Source: Chrysomallon squamiferum | Taxonomy: Eukaryota; Mollusca; Gastropoda; Neomphalida; Peltospiridae | NCBI GenBank assembly: GCA_012295275.1 | Contig: CM022671.1 | Span: 20,887,822 to 20,951,821, forward strand | DNA length: 64,000 nucleotides | Direction: 5' to 3' | In this document: positions 15,351 through 28,682 of the stretch, piece by piece | Numbering within the stretch: position 1 is the first letter of the stretch | Layout of the letters: every line of letters starts with the position of its first letter | Translations under genes and position numbers: made by a program | The notes under the pieces: model-generated | Told to the model about the DNA's origin: nothing | Seen by the model: the letters and a program-made list of their open reading frames with translations, nothing else | The model's database searches: none

Positions 15351-15771
15351 ACGTGTCACATCACAAACAAATATAAATATTTATTCTGTATAAAAGCAAG
15401 CAAGTACCAATCCCACCAAAGCCACTGCATCTTGGAAACATCTGATCTAGCATCATCGACGTCAACCTCAAGCACACACACAATAATAAGCCAGACACTT
15501 TTTGAAGGAAAAAATAGAAGAGAGAAATCATACAAAAAACAAGAAAAGGACTTCGTATTTTTTTTTTTTTTTTTTTTTTTTTCCTCAGCCGTTCCATCGT
15601 TGGCCGTAGACAATAGTTCTACGTGTGTGTCATTCACTGCTCATTAACAACGGCAGAGCCCTCCCCTGTGATAAATGGTTGGACCTATCACACGGCGACA
15701 AAACTATGAGTTGTGTTCTTCAACCATTAAAACTACCGATGCATAATTAAGTCGACGCTTGCCCACGTTAT

Positions 15772-15808
15772 CACGTGGAATCGCGGCAACGGACAGGTGG
15801 ATATAAAA
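15772..15808 (+). promoter_or_regulatory. Candidate core promoter of the PXFVamide gene (E-box plus TATA box)
   Basis: A canonical TATAAAA lies at 15802-15808, with a palindromic CACGTG E-box at 15772-15777. The surrounding 200 bp contains more CG dinucleotides than the neighbouring AT-rich DNA. About 25-30 bp downstream begins a segment with no ATG that ends in a consensus splice donor (15934). Together these look like a TATA-driven first exon. Assignment to the neuropeptide gene 33.6 kb away is inferred from strand and from the absence of another plus-strand gene in between. Confidence 0.45.
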
Positions 15809-15827
15809 GGTTGGCTAGGTCACACAT

Positions 15828-15933
15828 CTCTTTGCAAAGCAAATTCTGGGAGATAGAAGGAACTATTTTTTTTTCCAAAATAACACCAAAGCTTTCTCCA
15901 AGTTCGTTATCAGGCGCTACCTTGAGTTAAAAA
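15828..15933 (+). other. Candidate untranslated first exon of the PXFVamide gene
   Basis: The exon is bounded upstream by the TATA box (start of transcription estimated near 15828-15832) and downstream by the donor GTGAGT at 15934-15939. It contains no ATG. The 5' leader of the signal-peptide exon (49538-49557) also lacks an ATG, so a joined leader would present the prohormone ATG first. A (TA)n tract starts only about 13 bp inside the intron. The link to exon 2 is inferred; transcript data would settle it. Confidence 0.4.
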
Positions 15934-15941
15934 GTGAGTGC

Positions 15942-15977
<36 letters not shown>

Positions 15978-18900
15978 TCTTTTTGTTTTATTTTATTTTA
16001 TTTTATTTTATTTTAATTTTTTGGGTAACTGTATTTGTTTTTAGTAAATTAATTATGTTACGTATTTTACGACATCATTAATACCACTGTTTGCTTGTGC
16101 ACATTGTATATGCTTAACCAAAATACCTTTAATAACTGCAATGTCCTTTCGAATTCTAAACTTTCATATAAAACATGTGCAGATTTAGGAGAACGGAAGT
16201 TTGAGAATGAAAAAAAAAAAATCCGTTATAATCAGTTCATTTCAACGAATGGTTCATTCATTCATACATTTTCTTTTTCCATAAATACCAAAACAGTGTG
16301 TGCTTATTTGTAATCTTCTGTCACCAAGTAAACGATACTTTGAAAATGATTCTTAACTCGGCCAATTTTGCTTCCCGTGCTTATTTTTAACATTATAATT
16401 ATTTTCATGTTCAATTCGGTACCGCTTAATTTGGCTTAATAATAACGCGAGTAAGAAATACGTAAACTATAGTCAGCATTTATTATCTCCAGTCAGACTG
16501 TAATAACAGTGCCTGGAGAATTAGGAGTCGTAACGGAAACGTCCATTTGTTATGTAATTAAAATCTTTTATTACTGAATCAGCCACCCAGCGGTCTTTAT
16601 TATTAGTGATAAGTTTTATTAATGGCAACGAAGAATCAGGTACCCAACAATGTTTATTTTTAGTTGGTGTGTTTTATCAGTAACGCTGAAGCACTTATTT
16701 TCAGTTTATTTCAGTTCTAACAATCTTGTGCAGTAATGTAAAGGGAAAAAGCACCTAGCACAATATTTTGAGTGGATTTTTTTTATTTTTTTTATTTTTT
16801 TATTTTCTGTCTGTCCGCTACGCCTGTATCACGTTTATGTCACCCAGTATTAATTAGTATTAGAGACTGTGTTTTATTGTTAACATTGAACTGTTAGTAT
16901 AATAATCTAACTGAAAATGTATCTCAGTACAATATGTTGTTGTTGTTTTGTAATATTAATGGTAGTGGTCAATACGGTACATTTAAAATAAAAGCAAAGA
17001 TATCCCCAACAATACTTATTGGCAGTGGTCATTCCGGTACATAATATAACCTTCATATTTGATTGTTATTATGTTTAAATGGAAATGTCAGCCATTTTAA
17101 ATATAAGTACTGGCATTGGTTTTTCATCGACATCTGCATTATTAATTATTACGTTTCGTAATTAGCAGCTTTTAGTTTAGAATAACAGAAAAGTCACTCA
17201 TAACTATGTTATATTAATACTTAGATTTAATCATCGACAGTCATCGGCAGTCATCGGAAAGACGCTGTGTATATTATTACGTTTTATCATTTTGGTGTAG
17301 TAACATAACAGTACGTATCACTGCTAATTATATTTCATTATCGGCGGTGGTCAAACCTAGTACATTACAGTAACGACTAAAGTAACCCGAACAATATGTA
17401 TTATTTACTAATCACGTTTGGTCGGGTGACTTCCTGATAATGTTCAGTTCGATGCAATAACGTAACAAAAATATCACCAAGTAGTGATCAGTTCTATACC
17501 TTAATAAAAAAAAAAAAAAAAATTATATAAATTATTTTGATCTCTCCAGTCTTTTATTTTAATATGTTTGCGAAAAAAAAAAATATAAAAATAAAAATAA
17601 ATGAAGTGAGTACTGAAGCACTAAAGAATAAAATAAAGTTTGACTTATTATAAAAGAACTGAACGATACTTGTATATCATTACTATTTCTCGACGACCTT
17701 CTTAAAAACATACGTACTTGAAAGATTATAATGGTTAATGAATTTAGCGTACTCTGCTCTGTGTAATGGAAGTAACCGCTAAACCATCGTCGCAGAGTCT
17801 GTGAAAGAACTAATCACTGCGATATTCTTTGTCGGTTCTTACAATCGAAACTAATTCCACAATACTCTGTCAGTCGATAAAAATAATACAGCGAGAAACT
17901 CGATTCAGTGACTTAGCATGTAATAAAGTACACACACTGACTTTTTATTGTTAATTACATTTTTAGTTTTTTTTTAAAGTTAAGAATAGCTGTACGTCTG
18001 TCGTTAGAACTTAATACTAAGGAATAATAAATGACACTAAGAGACATTCCTTAGCAGGTGATTTTCCGTTCCAGCCATCAATCCACGACTTATTTATCAA
18101 AGTATATAGGTCTTCCTGTCATTGGAAAATGCATATACAAGTGTTCTTACTGCTAGTTAAAAATGAATAACTAATGACCAATTATTCAACGATGTATATT
18201 ATTAATTGATACAGTTTATTACTGGTAGAGAAAAATCAGCTATCCAATAGTGTTTATTTATAGTTGATACGTTTCATTATTTGCAACGAAGAATCAAATG
18301 CAATGAGCGGTGTACTGTTAAAACAAATAATTATTCTTTACATCTGAGTTCGATTTCGGTGACTTGATGTAATAGGTTATTCGAAACCACAAGCTGTAGT
18401 TTATGTCTCGCAAAACTGAACAAGGCTGAGTCAGCGCACTGTGGTTATTGAGAACTGACAAGAGATATGTGAATAAGGGCGCTGTAACGCTTTGTACCAG
18501 AAAAGAAGATGGTTTAATGGTACTTATGTCTCTCTAGACTGACCAAGACTGAACCGTGAATGAAGTACTGTCAACCAGAAAGAGATATTCTTACTTCTAT
18601 TACGGCGAGTGCGATCGTTCTTCTCTACATCATTAAATGACGCAACATGTGACTGAAATTCCAAGATCAATGACTGTGGCTAATGACAGGTAGTTAGAAA
18701 TAATTATACTGCCACACACGATTAGAATTAACTGGACTTTCTTTGCTTGAGCATCCTAATGACGGAATGCTTCACGATGTAAATACGTTTCAATTAAACC
18801 TTTTTGATAAATAACTACTCGGAAATAAACTAAAGGAATGATTTTGTACAAAAATGTGTTGGGTTTTTTTCCTTCTTTTATTTCTTTTAATAAAACTTAA

Positions 18901-19271
18901 TATCGTTTTGATAACTAATATCAGTAATGCAGATTTCCTAACTGCAGCAATATTAAAGAATTTTTTTTTTTTGTAATTATACTTTAAACCTTAAAACGGG
19001 AAATATGATGAAGTAATTTTATTTTATATGGTCACGCAGCAAACATTAACATTAAAGAAAATTTATTTTATTATATTATTTAAATTTTCTTTATTTTATT
19101 TTTACCTGTATATAATTATATAACTGTGTATAAACTTGTCTCCATTGTATGTAAAGTAAAATATGTTAATGTATAACACAGGTTATTATTTTGATGCCCA
19201 GAAGTTAATTATTTATAATATATATGTTTTATGATAACAACAATTTCGTGATCGCTTGGAAAAACTCACTC

Positions 19272-19432
19272 TCTCTCTCTCTCTGTATGTGTATGTGTGT
19301 GTATGTGTGTGTATATATGTATGCATGTATGTATGTATGTATGCATGTATATGTATATGTATATGTATATGCATATGTATATGTATATGTATATGTATTT
19401 GTATGTATATGTATATTCATACATATATATTT
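19272..19432. repeat. (CT)n, (GT)n and (TATG/TATATG)n compound repeat
   Basis: A short CT tract passes into GTGTAT, GTATGCAT and then TATATG hexamer repeats. The overlapping poly-MYVC and poly-YTYT frames are artefacts. Confidence 0.9.
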
Positions 19433-19839
19433 GGCATTTTCTTCGTATGTGTTTCTATTGTTCTATCTCTATAACTCCTAGTCTCCATTTCTTTTTCTCT
19501 CTCTCTTATATCTTCTTCTTTTCTTTTTTTTTTTTCTTTTTTTCTCGATGTCATTGCACTGCATACTGCAGATATTTTAAGTTACAAATAAGCAGCGAAG
19601 TTGAGTACATCAATATTAAAACGGGGGCGGATTTTTTTCTTTTTCTTTCAAAAGTTGAAATCTGAAACCTTTGTTTAGCGCTTCATGCAGTGTCATTTTG
19701 AATATGTTTCTTCCCGTTCTTGTTTCCTACACAATTAGACACATATGCCCACAAATAGATTTTGGGAAAATATTTGTATCTGTAGGCGTTTAATGGTCGA
19801 AACCTTTTAGCCTATCCCGAGTTAGCTGAATGACTTTAC

Positions 19840-19847
19840 TGACGTCA
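19840..19847. promoter_or_regulatory. Perfect palindromic CRE, TGACGTCA
   Basis: A full consensus cAMP-response element, preceded by TGACTTTA (a half-site-like sequence). It sits about 3.9 kb downstream of the proposed first exon, inside the proposed first intron. CREB-family binding at such sites is well known for neuropeptide genes; function here is inferred from sequence only. Confidence 0.4.
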
Positions 19848-21079
19848 TTGCTTATCTATCGATGACTTGGCATCAGATAACAATTAGCTGTGGATGTTGA
19901 CTCTCCTTCCAGAAGGAGATTACTGCAAGATTTGAAATTTTACTTCTTAAGTAAGGTTTGAATCGTAAATGACTGCGAGTCAGATACGAACTACAGCGAT
20001 ATCTGCAACGTGCTTTTAGTTTAGATTTCTTTTTTACACAAATGATGGGTCAAAGAATTAGAATGTTATTATTTAAATAAAGAAGAAGAAAAAGAATACC
20101 GTTAAGAAAGGAAATAAATTTTATTACAGTCTTGTATTTATTAGGAAATAAAACGTACAGACAGAAATTACAAAGTACAGTTGTCTTTTCCTTCTTTTTT
20201 TTAAAATTTTTTTTATGGTTGTTGTTGAAAGCAAAACTCAAGAAAATAACCTATTACATTTTGAAGATTTTTGTTTTCCACTTTAAGATATTTTTAGAAG
20301 ACCCTAACACGCATTCAATACAAATCGTGCCTTACAACAACTGACCGTGATTAAGATGATATCCAATTCTGACCACAATCGACGTCTTCGTTTGGCGATG
20401 TCATTGTTGTGCCTAATGTGAAAACCGGAGGTTTACAAAGCTGATGGGTCACCATGTCTCATCGCACGGATTAATGAACCGAAAAGCGTAATTACTGACA
20501 ATACCTTTGAGATCTATTAAAAATATTTCTGATATTCCCTTGAACCAGATGGCTAATGGTCATTTCTGTCTTAAATCCGTGTATCCCTGTGACAGCTATA
20601 AAGCAAAAGCTAATGGCCAATTTATTCTCCTAAGTGTGGCACAATAATAAGATATTACACACAGACACACAGATTTCTGCAGTATGTGTTAATTCCTCAA
20701 GGACAAAAATAATAGTTTTGAAATGACACATTACATATTACCTGAAACATTCATACACGCAGTACATACAAACTTTCATTATTATACACACATATGCAGC
20801 AGCAGTTTCACTCAAATAATCAGTCACGGAGCCATTTTATTTTAGATGTCAGTAAAATTAACTTAACTCCAAAACTGGTCGATTGTCAAAAGCAATTGCA
20901 AAAACTATTTCTCAATTTGAACCACACTCGCTTTTTAGCTGCACTGATAAATTAACTGTAAAACGAATAATTGTGGCTTGCAAGCTGATTGCCTGTAAGA
21001 GATTGCAAAACTCGGCTACATTGCTAAGTAATATGTAATAACACGCCTTCGACAAAAGTATTGCGTGGTCCTGTTAATA

Positions 21080-21285
21080 TTTCGTATTACAGGAAATAGA
21101 AAATGGAGCCGATCGTCACCGGAAGCTTACCGGTCACTTAAGTGGGCTATTTGCAAACAGAGCAAATTCATCAGGACTGGCGTATCAAACGCACTGTTAA
21201 ACGACGTGGTCCGGTGGGACACGACATCTGTAACTGATACCGTTGTGCTGCTGTTACGATGAGATAACCAACTAAGCTAGAGATC
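21080..21285 (-). repeat. tRNA-derived SINE-like element
   Basis: Read on the minus strand, TAGCTTAGTTGGTTA (21279-21265) is a near-perfect RNA polymerase III A box of the tRNA-Ile/Asn type. About 40-45 nt downstream is GGTATCAGTTAC, a degraded B box. The following body, down to about 21080, contains more CG than its surroundings. The plus-strand 65-codon frame here is probably a by-product. A decayed SINE is the best explanation. Confidence 0.35.
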
Positions 21286-24200
21286 GACGTTGAGGATTGT
21301 AAACATATGACATAAAAATTGATTCCTTTCTTGTTTTAATGAAATGAAGGGTTTACTATTTTTCGTTAATCGAATCCAAAATGTTCTGGGTATGGTAGAT
21401 AATACAGCAAAATGGACTATTTTTTATAGTAATAAAACAGTTATTAATTAGCAGTTATTTTTTTATAATTTGATTTATGTTTTATATAGGAAAAATCTAC
21501 ATAATGTAATTTGCTTTTTTCTTTCTTTATTTATTTAATTTTTTCTAATCATGTCTGTAGTAAAAAGGTACTTGCGCTGGTTCCTTTGAGAATATTGGCA
21601 AATAGTGCACAGACCTATTAACTAATCTCTACTTGAAATGTTACCGTCTGAGGAAATCAGAGGCGTAAAGTGCATCCACGATTTAAGTCTTAAATTCGTA
21701 TCTGATCCTTCTTTTTTTCTGCGATTGACATCAGGGTTAAGCCCAGGCAGTTGTCTGTAACAACTAATTTATTTTTTAAAGGTTGCATTGTTCCCGACTT
21801 AGCTCACGCGATTTTGTATACAGAGCAAGTAAGGGCAATTTTATCCACAAACTAACAATGTCTGACTTCCTTTACTAGTCTGAATTATTTTAGAAACTCT
21901 GCTTCCTTTATTTTCAAGTCAAGCGATTACATCAGAGAATCGACATCATGCAGCTACCATGATGAAGTCAATAATTTTTAATTTGCTTTGATCTGATTTC
22001 GTTCGCCAGTGCCGCCAATACGGTTTTCACTTTGATAAAACTGTGCAGTTTTTTTCATCCAGCCATTTCCTTTATGGATATTTCAGAAAATTTAAATTGT
22101 TTTAATGGATTACCTTTTTAAGCAGATGAAAAGATTAATTAAAACGTTCTTATTTAGAACGTCCATGATCCAACACGCGTTCAAAACTGCGTTATTTTCA
22201 GACTTGTATAATAATTCTTGTATGGTTCGAATAAATAAGATATAAACCCTGATTCTCTTTAATAAAATTACAATGGAGATTCTTGAACCGTACAAACTCA
22301 ATAAGTCTCATGCCTGTTTTAAGTGATGAAAGAAAATACTTCATTCTTAGATTAGCTCTGAACATATGAAACGTCAACTGAGTTATGCTTTTATTTGTAT
22401 GAAAGGAATACGAAGAAGAAATATTTTATTTGCATGGCTAACTTCTTCTCTAAGTGACTAGTTAAAGAATTCAGTGTAGTAAGAAGAACCAAAAGCTTAC
22501 TGCATAGAATCCTTAAGTATATGTTAATATTATATATAATTATTTTATTTCTTAGGAGTAAAAGGGAAAATTTCATTGTTACATAATTACAACTGTAAAT
22601 GTTTACATATCCTGCAAAACAGATATATAGTTGTTTATTATTAACAGTTACAACAAATGAAAATAGTCGTCACTAAGAATTTAACATCATAAGAAATAAT
22701 CACATTTTCTTCAAAATCAATTTTTAACAAAACTTATAATGGTTTTGCTAAATAACGTACAGCTTTCTGCGATTGATTCTAAAAACGAACACCTCATAGA
22801 GCTATCTTTAATAGCAAAAATAACATGACTTAGAGTAAGGTCTATTGTCCTGTTGTGTTAATGGCACTTAAATTAGAAATTCTTTTTTTTTTCTGTTTCT
22901 TTTTGTTACAGCTTTGGTCAGCCTATTTTCTATTTTGTATCTGTTCGCAATAACATCTTCTCTTTACGATATCTATTTACAATAGAACGAGTCATGGAAT
23001 TACTTTTTTAAGATGTATTATTCTAACCATTTTTTTTTTCGTTGGTCTACGTGGTCTATCTCTATACTACACTCTGCATCTTTTAACGATCTATCAGTAA
23101 CAGGCTATCAAAATCTAGCGGTCACAGACGTTTAAGATTTACGACTGTTTGTCGATGTAATCTTCAAGCGATTTTTGAATCTTTTTTATGGATTTCACTG
23201 AAAATTGAAATGAGAGCTAAGCTCAATGTTAACTGTTTGTTTGTAATGGATAGATAATATATCACCGTTAAAATCAGATCACGATTTTATCTTGTATATT
23301 TTCCAGGAGGATTGTAGGTGTGGGGGTGATGTTTGACTGTGTGTGTGTGTAGGCTGCATTTTTTAAACTGAACTTACTTGGAGAAACACTGAGCTGTTTC
23401 GCTCTCTGGCTAGGATCTTGGCTGAATCTCATTACTAGAATGATCTCATCAATGTATTTCTGAGTGTTTTACGTTATATATGATTAAAGAACGGTTTCTG
23501 ATGGGTTTTTAAATAAAACATTTCTTCCTTTTGTAAGAATGGCGTTTCAGAAGTCATGATATGAAAGTTCCTTTCAATGTGGAAGTGTATGAGAATGCAA
23601 TGCGATCTGCTTTCACATTTCACAACAACAAAATTGTAATTTTAATACTTAATAACCATTAATATATAATCAGCTCTAATGTGTTATTAGAAACGATATT
23701 CTCTCTTTCACACAATTTATCTGATTCTGGGAGTTATTTCAACTGATATATCGAAGTACTGAATAACATATTGACTTTACGTGTCCTTCATTTCTATTTG
23801 CGACTCTGCTATAAACCAATAAGATACAATGGCCGGTTCCCATTCAAAAATATCGAGCTTTCCTTCCATAAATATAGCTCATAAAATATATACTATCATC
23901 AATGACATGAATTAATAAATAAATAACCCTTTTGAATATACATCAACTGTTTATTATGTGTCCTGTCGTTGCATATAACTCTCAATTGTTTCCAACATAC
24001 TCGAATAGTTTGACTGTTTAGACTTACAATTGTTTAATAGATTCTCAAACGAACGGGTTTTCTTTTTTAATGAACATAAAATATAAAATATCAAAGAATT
24101 CATTGTAGCCAATGATTCAGAACAAAGCCAATAATTTGTTTACAGAGAAAGTAAATTTGGTTTCATTTCCTTACTGAAAGATAATCAATGAAAAACAAAA

Positions 24201-24396
24201 GAAACAACAAGAAAAAATAAAAATGAAAGATTTATTAAGAAAAATCAATTCGGTAATATCATTATCAAAACAATTACTGTTAATAAAGTTTATAGAAGAA
24301 GCAAAAAATATAATAAAGTGCCACAAATTCAATATATGTAATTTCGTTTCATCAGATATTTCTTTTAATGGAAAATATAGGTTTTTCCACACTTGC

Positions 24397-24398
<2 letters not shown>

Positions 24399-24431
<33 letters not shown>
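24399..24431. repeat. Poly-A tract
   Basis: About 33 bases of uninterrupted A, possibly the tail of a retroposed element. No element body is recognisable upstream. Confidence 0.85.
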
Positions 24432-24432
<1 letters not shown>

Positions 24433-25149
24433 AAAACAAGCCCGCTGTTAGAGAATTCGTATCTTAAGGCAATTAACATTTAACGAATTTTACGGATCCT
24501 TGCTCTCTATAAATCAGTTGCTGTCTTCTAAATTAAAATCTAATTTTACAAATGGCTGCCATAGCAACTTCATATATTTGTATTACTTTAACAACTGGCT
24601 AAACATATTTGAGCCTTGAGCCGAATGTGTGTAGGTTTTTTTTTTTTGTGTGTTTTTTTTAACAGTTTCAACCTCTGATCATTCTCGATATTCTCGGTCA
24701 TCAGAACTACTTGAAGGAGAAACAGTGTGGGGGTGAACGACTGTTAAAAAATGTTACAAAGTATTTTCTCTTAAACAGTTCCTGCTGACATTAGGATATC
24801 ATCATATTCATAAATTCTTTTAAAACAGAGAAAAATTTAAATTGTATTTTTTAACCACCGAGGGGTACCGAGCACGATATGCACCATCTCTGATTTGTCC
24901 TCCAGTGTGTTTTTCTTTTGAACTGAATATGATTTCGTCAACAGAAGTAATGTTCAATCCCAGATTCACAGCGTCCCAGTCTTAAATCCGGCCCTGATTT
25001 CCCACCTCTGTATCAGTGTTTATATTTATTACAACCTAAAATATACATTTCAGCACAAAATTCTACACGACTATTCTCTTTATCTTCCCCTTATCCTCCT
25101 CTGCCCCGCTGATATGTTACACTTCCTAGAATTAATGCGTTTCAGTAAG

Positions 25150-25207
25150 GAAAAAAAAAAGAAGAAGAAGAAAAAAAAAAAAAAGAAGAAGAAAAAAAAA
25201 AAAAAAG
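25150..25207. repeat. (A)n(AAG)n purine tract
   Basis: Poly-A interrupted by GAAGAAG blocks. The poly-K frame here is an artefact. A separate poly-T run of about 26 bases lies at 25675-25700. Confidence 0.9.
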
Positions 25208-25340
25208 ACGAAGAAGAAAAACAGCGATATCACACCGGAAGAAACAACATTTCCATATTTAAATTTCTTCGCGCAACAATCGTTTCGCTAAAGTACTTTA
25301 AATAAAGTATTAGTTGACCGTGGTGTAAAATTACACTTAC

Positions 25341-25526
25341 ATTAGCAGCAGCAAAGGCGAACAAACAAAGCCTAGTAAGTCGTCTAGGGACTGGATCTTT
25401 ACTTGTTGGCGCTTTTTCCCGTGTCATGGATTCTTGGACATGATGGATAACTCTCCCGATCCATGTTCCCCAGGGCCAATCAGCTCGTCTGAGGTAGCGA
25501 GAAAAGTTGCCTCCGTGGAGGAGGTG
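25341..25526 (-). CDS. Possible coding exon, unknown product
   Basis: On the minus strand, 62 codons are open from just after a TGA (25529-25527) to a strong splice donor GTAAGT at 25340-25335. The segment has more CG than its surroundings and a protein-like composition, including DWPWGTWIGRVIHHVQ and a hydrophobic LCLFAFAAAN end. The donor falls in phase 0. An internal ATG lies at 25427-25425. No convincing acceptor, partner exon or family is recognised, and it may be a fragment of a dispersed repeat. It lies downstream of the nested minus-strand gene's stop codon, so it is not part of that gene. Confidence 0.25.
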
Positions 25527-27053
25527 TCAAAAAAAGGTGGAAATAAAATACAATTAATACATAGATATTAACTAAAAATGCATTAGAACGAAAAGTGAGA
25601 AAAAGGAGGAAAAAAGAAAAAGGAAAAAAGATAATGAGTTTAAAAGCGACCGTGAAACAATGGGATAATTTAGTTTTTTTTTTTTTTTTTTTTTTTTTTT
25701 ATTGATCTAAAAAAGAGTTAAAGTGTACGCTACATGCGTTAGCGATGGCTGAGTATGATATGATAAAATATTTATAAGATCTGAATAGGCATTTTGTGTC
25801 GATTAGCCAGGTTTAGGTGTGTAACTAAACACTTTTTAACATATCAGTTGTTAATGGACCTCGCATTAAAATGGAAAAATAATGAACACAAGCTTTTAGC
25901 TGCCAGGTTAATAACAAGTTTTACGATTCATATATTTTCTTTAATTAATGTTCAGAGGTAAATATAAGGACATATAAAATATATTTCTATATTTCTATGG
26001 CTGCAGGTGCACGTAATCTCATTTTCAGCTGACAGTGACTTTCAAGTCACTACGACAGCTGCTGTGTACATCTACAAGTACATCGAATTATAATAAAAGA
26101 AAGAGAACTTAGCGCCACCTTGACGTGTGTTAGGGATTATACGTTAAGGATTTTAAAAGCAGATTTAAGTAGTCGTGATAGCATATACCAAAGGTTTTAG
26201 TAATACGGGAAGCGTCAAGATAATGATGATGATGAAGATGATGAGAATGGCCTCTGGTTTCACTTTCAATTTTTTTATCTTTCATTAATATAATTTCTTA
26301 GCTTATAATATTAATACTGAGTAAATCTTTCTTTCTTATTTATCCAAAAACACACGTAACAGTGTTTCCTGCTTCATTTCACATTATTAGTTAGGACAAA
26401 TATTTTGCAATGCTGCTGTTGACTTTTTCGTTTAGGTACAAATGTGAAACGACAGTTCTTATTATTTGTCTGAACTTTGTTTTTGGCGAATTTCTCGTAT
26501 AATTAGTAATTATCGATAGAATTGATTTAGAACGTACTCAAAATAGAAAAAATAGTTTGTACTTTGACGAATCATGCTTCTTTGGTTTGACATTGACGTA
26601 CATTCGAGATGATTCATCACAGACCTTCCCGTGGGAGGTTAAACATTAAACAAGATTCAGAACAACAACTAAGCAAAAAAAAACGTTTAAAATGCATTAT
26701 GCTCCTTGTAAAAGTTCTAACTCAGCTGCACAAACTGAAACAAAAACGTGGCTAATTTGAAGTCGATCTGCTAAGTCATTTAAAGCAGTTTGTTTGAAGT
26801 TAACATTCTAAGACATTTAACGTAGGCAGTTTTACTAAGACATTTAAAATAGGTCGTTTGAAGTATACAGATTAAGACATTTAACGTAGGTAATACGAAA
26901 TTGACCTAGAATTTCTTTTCTTTTTTTAAAGAAGACAGTTTCAGGTCGTCCTTCTAAGATATTTAACGAAGCTAGTTTGTCACAAAGGTGTAAGAAACCT
27001 CAGGCATACACAAAACAACATCACTTGTTTACGTACGTTGCATGATCCGACTC

Positions 27054-27399
27054 TTAAAATAGCTGATTAGCTTCATGTGCTTCGGCGAATAATCTTTTGT
27101 GTTTTCTAATCCCTCCGATTTTGTAGTCGTCTTTTGTAATGGAAGAATCCTCCAATAGTTTCAGCAAAAAGTTTTCCAATACTTCGTACGGCTTCCTATA
27201 GAGAGCGATATCGCAATCAGCGGCTGCAAAGCGGAAATTTTTGATGAGCATGATGGTAGCGGTGACCTTTTTATCATACACTCTTTCCACATTAGGCTCT
27301 TGGAAGGAACGTTTTCTTTTGAAAAGGCGCTTTTGCGGAGAACGAGACATTTGTTGTTGGGCTTCAAAACTGTGTCGTGATTCGCTGACAGTTCTGAAA
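27054..27399 (-). CDS. Nested secreted six-Cys protein, exon 3 (terminal coding exon)
   Basis: This encodes residues 114 (shared codon) to 228 and the TAA stop of the proposed nested protein. The acceptor is TTCTTTCTGCCAG with AG at 27401-27400. The exon starts with one base that completes an AG|T serine codon with exon 2, so the phase (2) agrees. The N-terminal part is polar and carries KR at 137-138 and KRKR at 141-144, likely prohormone-convertase or furin sites. The C-terminal part is predicted helical, with one cysteine (176, AAADCDIAL) followed by YEVLENFLLKLLEDSS. Non-repeat codon content and an intact frame support real coding. I do not recognise the family. No AATAAA was found close downstream on this strand. 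Confidence 0.6.
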
Positions 27400-27700
27400 C
27401 TGGCAGAAAGAAGATGATAAAATAAAATGTACTGTTTGTCAAAAGTTCTCATATTTAGCTGAGTAACGATTTTTTTATTTTTTTTATTGCAGATGAAAAT
27501 ATATACACCCTATAATTATTTTGCTACACGTTGTGAGTAAGTCATGTAAAAGAAAGTACCAACCCACTTTAAAATAGTACAAAACTAAAGCGAAATCACT
27601 TTACACATGGTATTACAGCTGCAGTAAACTCGCATTTAAAGATTAAATTTGAATATGGTTAATAACATTAACCGCCAAGAAAACTAATTAAAAAAAATAA

Positions 27701-27734
27701 TAATAATAATAATAAATAAAATAAAATAAAATAA

Positions 27735-27792
<58 letters not shown>

Positions 27793-27825
27793 TAAATAAA
27801 TAAATAAATAAATAAATAAATACAA
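27701..27825. repeat. (AAT)n, (AAAAT)n and (AAAT)n compound array
   Basis: AAT units, a short AAAAT block, about 18 more AAT units and about 8 AAAT units. The minus-strand poly-Y frame is an artefact. Confidence 0.95.
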
Positions 27826-28382
27826 ACTATACAGAAAGAAATTCAGTCTACGTTTTGTTAAAAAATAAATTACATAACAAGACAATTACGGACATTGTCT
27901 TGAACGACTGCTATATTTTTCTATCAAAAAAAAAAAAAATGGAAAGCGATGAATGCCAGACTGTTAAAACATGTTTTTGAATCCAGACTGTCAGTTAATC
28001 ATACATTGTTCGTTGCTTATATTATATGTCCTTATGGCGTTGTACATCATGTTAGTTGCTTCCGTAGGACCAGTGTATAATATGCATTAATTATTTAGAG
28101 CTCTTGTATGTTATTACGACTGCAGTGTTTTGTAATTTGTCTTCGAATAAACATCAGTTTTAACAGAGAGATCAGGATGTAAGTAATTCTGTTTATCTGG
28201 TAAATAAATATTTTGTTTGTATGGATGAATGGACAGACAGGCAGAGTGGCAGGTAAATAGATAAATAAATATAATTATATAAAATTATACAATTTAAGTG
28301 ATGTTTATTATTACTGCTAGTTTACAAGCCAATTTATACAACATACACATAAAACAGGAAAGTGTATTGAAATAAATTATGA

Positions 28383-28386
<4 letters not shown>

Positions 28387-28459
<73 letters not shown>
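28387..28459. repeat. (CT)n microsatellite
   Basis: About 73 bases of uninterrupted CT. Confidence 0.95.
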
Positions 28460-28462
<3 letters not shown>

Positions 28463-28603
28463 TTGTTTCTCCTGATTGTAAATATTTTATTTCTGAAAGT
28501 ATAAAAAAATACTGAAAGATATGCATCTACTAATTATTCTTAAACTGAACGAAATAATAACTCGAAAATAAATTTAAACAATGCGTTACCATTCCCGATG
28601 TTT

Positions 28604-28631
28604 TTATTTATTTATATATTATTATTTATTA

Positions 28632-28681
<50 letters not shown>
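28604..28681. repeat. (TTA)n-rich tract
   Basis: TTTA units grade into about 18 perfect TTA units. Confidence 0.9.
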
Positions 28682-28682
<1 letters not shown>

